A DNA stretch of 35,688 bases from Thermovirgaceae bacterium (GTDB taxonomy: Bacteria; Synergistota; Synergistia; Synergistales; Thermovirgaceae), in contig JAUSOU010000081.1 in NCBI GenBank assembly GCA_030656095.1, positions 1 through 35,688 of the forward strand, in the 5' to 3' direction. Shown piece after piece: positions 31,926-35,688 of the stretch (within the stretch, counting starts at the first letter, position 1; every line of letters starts with the position of its first letter). Below the pieces are notes generated by a model that saw nothing but the letters and a program-made list of their open reading frames with translations, was not told the DNA's origin and made no database searches. The translations under genes and the position numbers were made by a program.

Positions 31926-31940
31926 GTTTAAAAAGAGGGG

Positions 31941-32930
31941 TTAAAGTTTTACCCAGGTCCCAATCTTCTTCTCCAAGGCTTTTTTATAGATCATCCGGCC
32001 AGTCATTATGTCATGGCTGGCGATTCCCATGAGTACTGCGCCGCGGCGGCCTTGCAGGATAGCTGGTTTGACCCCGGCACAGATTTCTCCCATGTCGGCG
32101 TAAATCTCTTCCTTCTTCGGGTAACCTCCGTGGAAGTAGACGCCCAAGCCCTGAGTCAAGAGATACTGGTTCCAGTCGTCGCAGACGAAGCAGTTGCGAT
32201 TGTTCATGATGTCGGCGTCAAAGCTGGAATCATAGTCCACCGCTATGGCCAGCACGTCCTTCTTGAGCCAGGAAGAGCGGACGAAGCGCTCCGGTTTCTC
32301 TAGGATGGGGGCGCAGGTGGCTATGACATCGGCGTCTTTTACGGTCTCTTGGACATTTTTGCCGACGACAAACTCAACACCAGGAAGATTTGGTGTGAGT
32401 TCTTCGACAAACTTCTTGACCTGGTTGGGGAAAATATCGAAAATCTTTACGGTCTTCATTTTGGGAAGTACTTCTTTGAAAGCGAGCAGATTGGTTCGTC
32501 CCTGGACTCCCAGTCCGATAATGGAAACGACTTCGCTTTTGGGATCAGCCAGGTACTTTGCGCAAACTCCTGAAGCGGCACCGGTACGCCAGGCGGTCAT
32601 CCAGTTTGCATCCATGACTGCCTTTATGATGCCGGTGTCCGGATCATTCATGCACCACACCCCATTGATATAGGGGAGCCCCTTAGCCTGGTTGCTGGGA
32701 TAGCCAGCAGCCCATTTAATGCCGCAACAGTCAACGTCGCCACCGACCCAACAGGGCATGGCGTGGATGAAGCAATCTTTGCGGGGGTGGACGCCGATCT
32801 TTGCAGGTAATTCGACCTTCTTTTCACCCTTCAGGCGGAACCCTTCATCAATTGCGTCAACAATCTCCTTCATTCTGATGCCCAGTGATACGACCTCTTC
32901 CTGAGAAATCCACAGCACATCGTAAGCCAT
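31941..32930 (-). CDS. ornithine cyclodeaminase / mu-crystallin family, probable pyrroline-2-carboxylate reductase
   Basis: A 329-residue NAD(P)-dependent enzyme of the OCD/mu-crystallin family: KIGVHPRKDCFIHAMPCWVGG and CGIKWAAGYPSN in the substrate domain, DANWMTAWRTGAASGVCAKYLA, then the Rossmann motif IIGLGVQGRTN. Relatives reduce cyclic imines (LhpI) or act as amino-acid dehydrogenases. Next to aconitase X a delta-1-pyrroline-2-carboxylate reductase is the best guess. ATG 32930 has AAAGGAGG upstream; the longer frame to 32975 overlaps the preceding gene. The spacing to the upstream lyase gene is 16 bases. Confidence 0.85.
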   Translation of the reverse strand: MAYDVLWISQEEVVSLGIRMKEIVDAIDEGFRLKGEKKVELPAKIGVHPRKDCFIHAMPCWVGGDVDCCGIKWAAGYPSNQAKGLPYINGVWCMNDPDTGIIKAVMDANWMTAWRTGAASGVCAKYLADPKSEVVSIIGLGVQGRTNLLAFKEVLPKMKTVKIFDIFPNQVKKFVEELTPNLPGVEFVVGKNVQETVKDADVIATCAPILEKPERFVRSSWLKKDVLAIAVDYDSSFDADIMNNRNCFVCDDWNQYLLTQGLGVYFHGGYPKKEEIYADMGEICAGVKPAILQGRRGAVLMGIASHDIMTGRMIYKKALEKKIGTWVKL

Positions 32931-32946
32931 TGCTGTTGCCTCCTTT

Positions 32947-34242
32947 TTAGCTTTGTCCTGCAAGAAGGACATCAAGTACCGCCTGGTCCACGTTTTTCAT
33001 GCCCCGGTCGGTGATGATCGCAAGGTTGTCCATTGTTTCCTGGAATGTGTCTCCGACGATTCCGTTGCCTTTAGGAACTGTTGCTCCAGCTTGCGCAAGA
33101 TAGGCCGTTTCTATTGCAATTGCCACCGAAGTGGCAATTTTCAGGGCACAGCCGTACTTTGCTCCATCGCATAGCATTCCCGTGAGGTTGGCCGTCATCA
33201 ACTGAACCGCGCTTTCAACCTGCCCGCAGGTTCCCCCCAGCATGTAGGTCACCGCGGCCGCAGCTCCAGTGCCTGCCGCAACGGCGCATCCGCAGTGTGG
33301 AGTGAGGATCCCCGTCCGGGTCTTGATGACTCCCACGACAAGAAGTCCCAAGGCAAGAGCTTGAGCGATCTCTTCATCGTTTTTGCCCAGGTGGCGTCCC
33401 ATTTCCCCGACCGTGATGAAGTAAGTAATCCCGTGGTTGCCGCTGCCGAAGCAGCCGAAAACGGGAACCTTGATCCCGCCCATCCGGGCATCAGCTGCTG
33501 CAGCGGCTAAAATTCGTATCCGGTTAATGATTGAATCTGGAAGAGCCCCTTCCTCCAGGAGAGATTGAAGATATTTTCCCAGCTCTAGACCAGCGTGTTC
33601 GGCCAAACCGGCTTGCGCGGCATGAAGGTTCTGCGTCACGCCCTTAAGAAGGAACAAGAGCTCCGCAGGCTTTAATGCCTCGATAGTATCAACGATCTCA
33701 CTGATTGAAATATCATGGAGATCCTGCAGGCTGTCCCTTCCGGAAAGAGTGGCTTCATCACAGGCTGTTTCGGCCCGAAATGTTGAGTGCCCGTTGACTT
33801 TCTTTTCCAGGAGTCGGTCATGGGCCCCCTCTATCAAAGCTTCGTATACTCCCTTTTCGGTTACGACAGTAGCTGTAATACGTATCCCCGTGGCTTCTTC
33901 GTCGAGTTCGAACCGCACCTCGTGGTCTTTCAGGAAGGCTTTCGCCTGCTCGACATCGCCAGGTTCAATGTCCTTGAAGAGCTCAAGTCCCGCCTCGGGG
34001 CGTCCCTTTATAATGGCAAGCGCAACGGCCAGGTCGACACCGGAACTACGGGTTCCGGGGATCCCCACGGAAACGGCATCCTTGTAGATGTTCCTGTCAA
34101 GGCGTACTCGTACCTTCCGGATCTTCCCCTCTGCGCCTTGGCAGGCGTGCGCCACGGCAAGGCCAATTGCCACCGGATCCGTGCACCCGATGGTCAGGAA
34201 AGTGTGCTGATGGAGGACGTTAAGTGCCGTATGCTGTTCCAA
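32947..34242 (-). CDS. UPF0597 / CyuA-like Fe-S cysteine desulfidase or serine-dehydratase-alpha-type lyase
   Basis: A 431-residue protein of the UPF0597 family. GCTDP with Cys20 is the invariant N-terminal motif, and Cys317/Cys319 (TPHCGCAVAAGTG), Cys358 (MLCDGAKYGC) and Cys365 supply the [4Fe-4S] cluster of the serine-dehydratase-alpha fold. Characterised relatives (CyuA) break down L-cysteine to pyruvate, ammonia and sulfide through an enamine. RidA upstream would remove such enamine or imine products. Twenty bases separate it from ridA. The real substrate in this operon may be another beta-substituted amino acid. Confidence 0.88.
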   Translation of the reverse strand: MEQHTALNVLHQHTFLTIGCTDPVAIGLAVAHACQGAEGKIRKVRVRLDRNIYKDAVSVGIPGTRSSGVDLAVALAIIKGRPEAGLELFKDIEPGDVEQAKAFLKDHEVRFELDEEATGIRITATVVTEKGVYEALIEGAHDRLLEKKVNGHSTFRAETACDEATLSGRDSLQDLHDISISEIVDTIEALKPAELLFLLKGVTQNLHAAQAGLAEHAGLELGKYLQSLLEEGALPDSIINRIRILAAAAADARMGGIKVPVFGCFGSGNHGITYFITVGEMGRHLGKNDEEIAQALALGLLVVGVIKTRTGILTPHCGCAVAAGTGAAAAVTYMLGGTCGQVESAVQLMTANLTGMLCDGAKYGCALKIATSVAIAIETAYLAQAGATVPKGNGIVGDTFQETMDNLAIITDRGMKNVDQAVLDVLLAGQS

Positions 34243-34262
34243 GCGAAACTCGCCAGCCCTTT

Positions 34263-34652
34263 TCAGGCCTTCTCGGTAGTGGCTATTACGTCGATCTCTA
34301 CCTTTGCATCGAGTGCCATCCCCCCGACTTCAACAAAGCAGCGTGCTGGGAAGTACCCGTCGAAGAAGGATTTATAAACCTCGTTGATAACCTTGAAATC
34401 CTTGATATCGGCAGCATAGATGACGGCCTTGACGATGTTGTTCACGGTCATGCCCTGGCTTGCCAAAACTCCCTGGATGTTTTTCATCACCTGGGTTGTT
34501 TCTGCCCCCGGATCCCCGCTTCCGACCATTTTCCCAGTCCTGGGGTCGATGGCGATCTGTCCGCTCAGGAAAAGGAAGGGGCCTGCATAAACTCCCTGAC
34601 TGTATGCTCCTACGGCTGCAGGAGCCTTGTCTGTTGAAACAACTCGGTTCAT
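34263..34652 (-). CDS. ridA: RidA family imine/enamine deaminase
   Basis: A 129-residue RidA protein: APAAVGAYSQGVYAGPFLFLSGQIAIDPRTG, NIQGVLASQGMTVNNIVKAVIYAAD, and FPARCFVEVGGMALDAKVEIDVIA with the conserved arginine that holds the imine carboxylate. RidA hydrolyses reactive 2-aminoacrylate and similar imines. ATG 34652 is the start: AAGGAG is nine bases before it but touches the ATG at 34661. It is the first gene of the operon. The IS5-like element begins about 22 bases upstream. Confidence 0.93.
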   Translation of the reverse strand: MNRVVSTDKAPAAVGAYSQGVYAGPFLFLSGQIAIDPRTGKMVGSGDPGAETTQVMKNIQGVLASQGMTVNNIVKAVIYAADIKDFKVINEVYKSFFDGYFPARCFVEVGGMALDAKVEIDVIATTEKA

Positions 34653-34673
34653 GTTTCCCATCTCCTTTTTTAA

Positions 34674-35688
34674 GGAACCTCTGAAAAAACTCCCTAATTA
34701 TGGACCTTGACCCTGTCAAATATACTTATAGCAACGAAAACTGCCATTTGGGGCTGTTGCGCAAACTCTTTCCCTGCAGGAGTTGAGAATCCATGAAGCA
34801 CCAGAATACCCTTGCAAACGCCGCAACCTTCGAAAAATACAGGATGACCACCAGGCGGGAGAAGTTCCTCGCAGAAATGGAGCAGGTCGTTCCCGCAGAA
34901 ATTGCCATGCTCCCTTATTGAACCCTTCTACCCAAAACCGGGGAAAGGGCGTCCACCGATAGGACTGGAACGGATGCTTCGTATCCACTTCCTGCAGAGC
35001 TGGTTCAACCTGAGTGATCCATCGGCCGAAGAAGTTCTCTACGACATCGAATCCATGCGCCGCTTTGTGGGCATAGACCTCGGCAACGAACCCGTACCGG
35101 ATGAGACGACGATCTGCAAGTTCCGGCATCTGTTGGAAGCCAACAACCTCGGAGAAAGGATCTTCAAGGAGATCAACTCGCATCTTGAATCCCGTGGAAT
35201 GAGACTCTCCGAAGGAACCATCATGGACGCCACCATCATCAATGCCCCATCGTCGACAAAGAACAAGGAGAAGAAGCGGGATCCCGATATGCACTCCACG
35301 AAGAAAGGCAACCAGTACTACTTCGGGATGAAGGTACACATAGGAGTCGACAAGGAAACGAAACTGGTCCACAGCCTTGTAACTACGCCTGCCAACGTAC
35401 ACGACTCAAGAACTGTAAACGACCTTCTTCACGGAGATGAGGAAGCGGTATGGGGCGGCTCGGCCTACATGGGCAAGACCGAAGAGATACATGCGGAAGC
35501 ACCCAAAGCAGCGGACAACACCCACAAGAGATCCACGAATAACAAAAAGCTCACGGAAGAAGACAAGGCCCGCAACAAGATGCTGTCCAGGACACGTGCA
35601 AGGGTAGAGCACATCTTCGGCATCGCCAGGAACATATTCGGATTCGTCAAGGTTCCGCTGTTGAAGCTTTCAGGCGATTTTGTCCAGA
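34674..35688 (+). mobile_element. IS5-family insertion sequence, left part (runs off the window)
   Basis: The left end begins near GGAACCTCTGAAAAA (34674), a typical IS5-group terminal repeat, and the transposase starts 119 bases inside. The right end is beyond the window. It lies about 20 bases upstream of ridA, so it has separated the operon from its former promoter region. A perfect outward-facing TTGACA (34719-34714, minus strand) lies near the left end, but the -10 at normal distance (TAGGGA) is weak. Confidence 0.75.
34793..35688 (+). pseudogene. IS5-family transposase, frameshifted and catalytically damaged
   Basis: The N-terminal part (MKHQNTLANAATFEKY, then TRREKFLAEMEQVVP) is in one frame and stops at TGA 34919-34921. 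The rest (LIEPFYPKPGKGRPPIGLERML onward) is in another frame that stays open to the window end. An extra C in the CCC run at 34912-34914 explains the break. The DDE motifs are the first Asp in IMDATIINAP, a glycine where the second Asp should be (WGGSAYMG instead of WGD.AY.G), and Glu in RVEHIFG. With both a frameshift and a lost catalytic residue it is probably inactive. The C-terminus is cut off by the window edge. Confidence 0.85.

Noticed and set aside
34938-34976. A second frameshift in the transposase
   Set aside because: Recounting the codons gives a continuous frame through KPGKGRPPIGLERML; only the break at 34912-34914 remains.
34716-35402. 228-codon minus-strand frame
   Set aside because: It is the antisense of the IS5-family transposase, whose plus-strand translation matches the family throughout.

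Overview
The window comes from an anaerobic, amino-acid- or organic-acid-using bacterium with a GC content in the mid-fifties. Gene content (TRAP carboxylate transport, CoA-transferase plus thiolase, small ferredoxin, oxygen-sensitive Fe-S dehydratases, B12 adenosyltransferase, several HD-GYP proteins, no respiratory chain) and the protein style suggest Synergistota. That assignment is an inference from gene content; the window has no rRNA or other marker to prove it.

Layout. 1-3.2 kb: the end of a TRAP transporter permease, a two-subunit CoA-transferase and a thiolase, closed by a terminator. 3.2-10 kb: dispersed housekeeping and accessory genes (VanZ-like protein, ferredoxin, NTF2-like protein, YitT-family membrane protein with an apparently leaderless mRNA, an unrecognised 147-residue protein, prepilin peptidase, alpha/beta hydrolase, GAF protein with a degenerate GGDEF domain). 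9.9-13.7 kb: a PLP aminotransferase, a 6S RNA that I infer from its fold, a HAD hydrolase and rarA. 13.6-16.9 kb, minus strand: EamA exporter, GntR regulator with a long palindromic operator, cobalamin adenosyltransferase, cysteine-rich protein, hotdog thioesterase. 17.0-20.05 kb: a CHASE2/HD-GYP receptor followed by a secreted FecR-domain protein.

20.2-27.6 kb: a tRNA-Leu(CAA) gene followed by a 7,018-bp segment bounded by two direct repeats. Each repeat is 127 bp (125 identical) and runs into a partial copy of the tRNA-Leu 3' half. The segment carries a copper module: MerR regulator, CopA ATPase with YHS and heavy-metal-binding N-terminal domains, a small Cys/His-rich membrane protein, an isoprenylcysteine-methyltransferase-like protein, a SHOCT protein, a frameshifted HD-GYP protein and a DUF302 protein. 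Two MerR-type promoters with 19-bp spacers sit in front of its two minus-strand transcription units. I see no integrase inside, so it looks like an integrase-less, trans-mobilisable island.

27.7-34.65 kb: a compact ten-gene minus-strand operon. In transcription order it holds RidA, a UPF0597/CyuA-like Fe-S lyase, an ornithine-cyclodeaminase/pyrroline-2-carboxylate-reductase-like enzyme, aconitase-X large and small subunits, three small membrane proteins, an APC permease and a fourth small membrane protein. The enzymes fit uptake and dehydration of a hydroxy amino acid such as cis-3-hydroxy-L-proline, with imine handling by RidA. A degraded IS5-family element (34.67 kb to the window end) lies just upstream of ridA, where the operon promoter should be.
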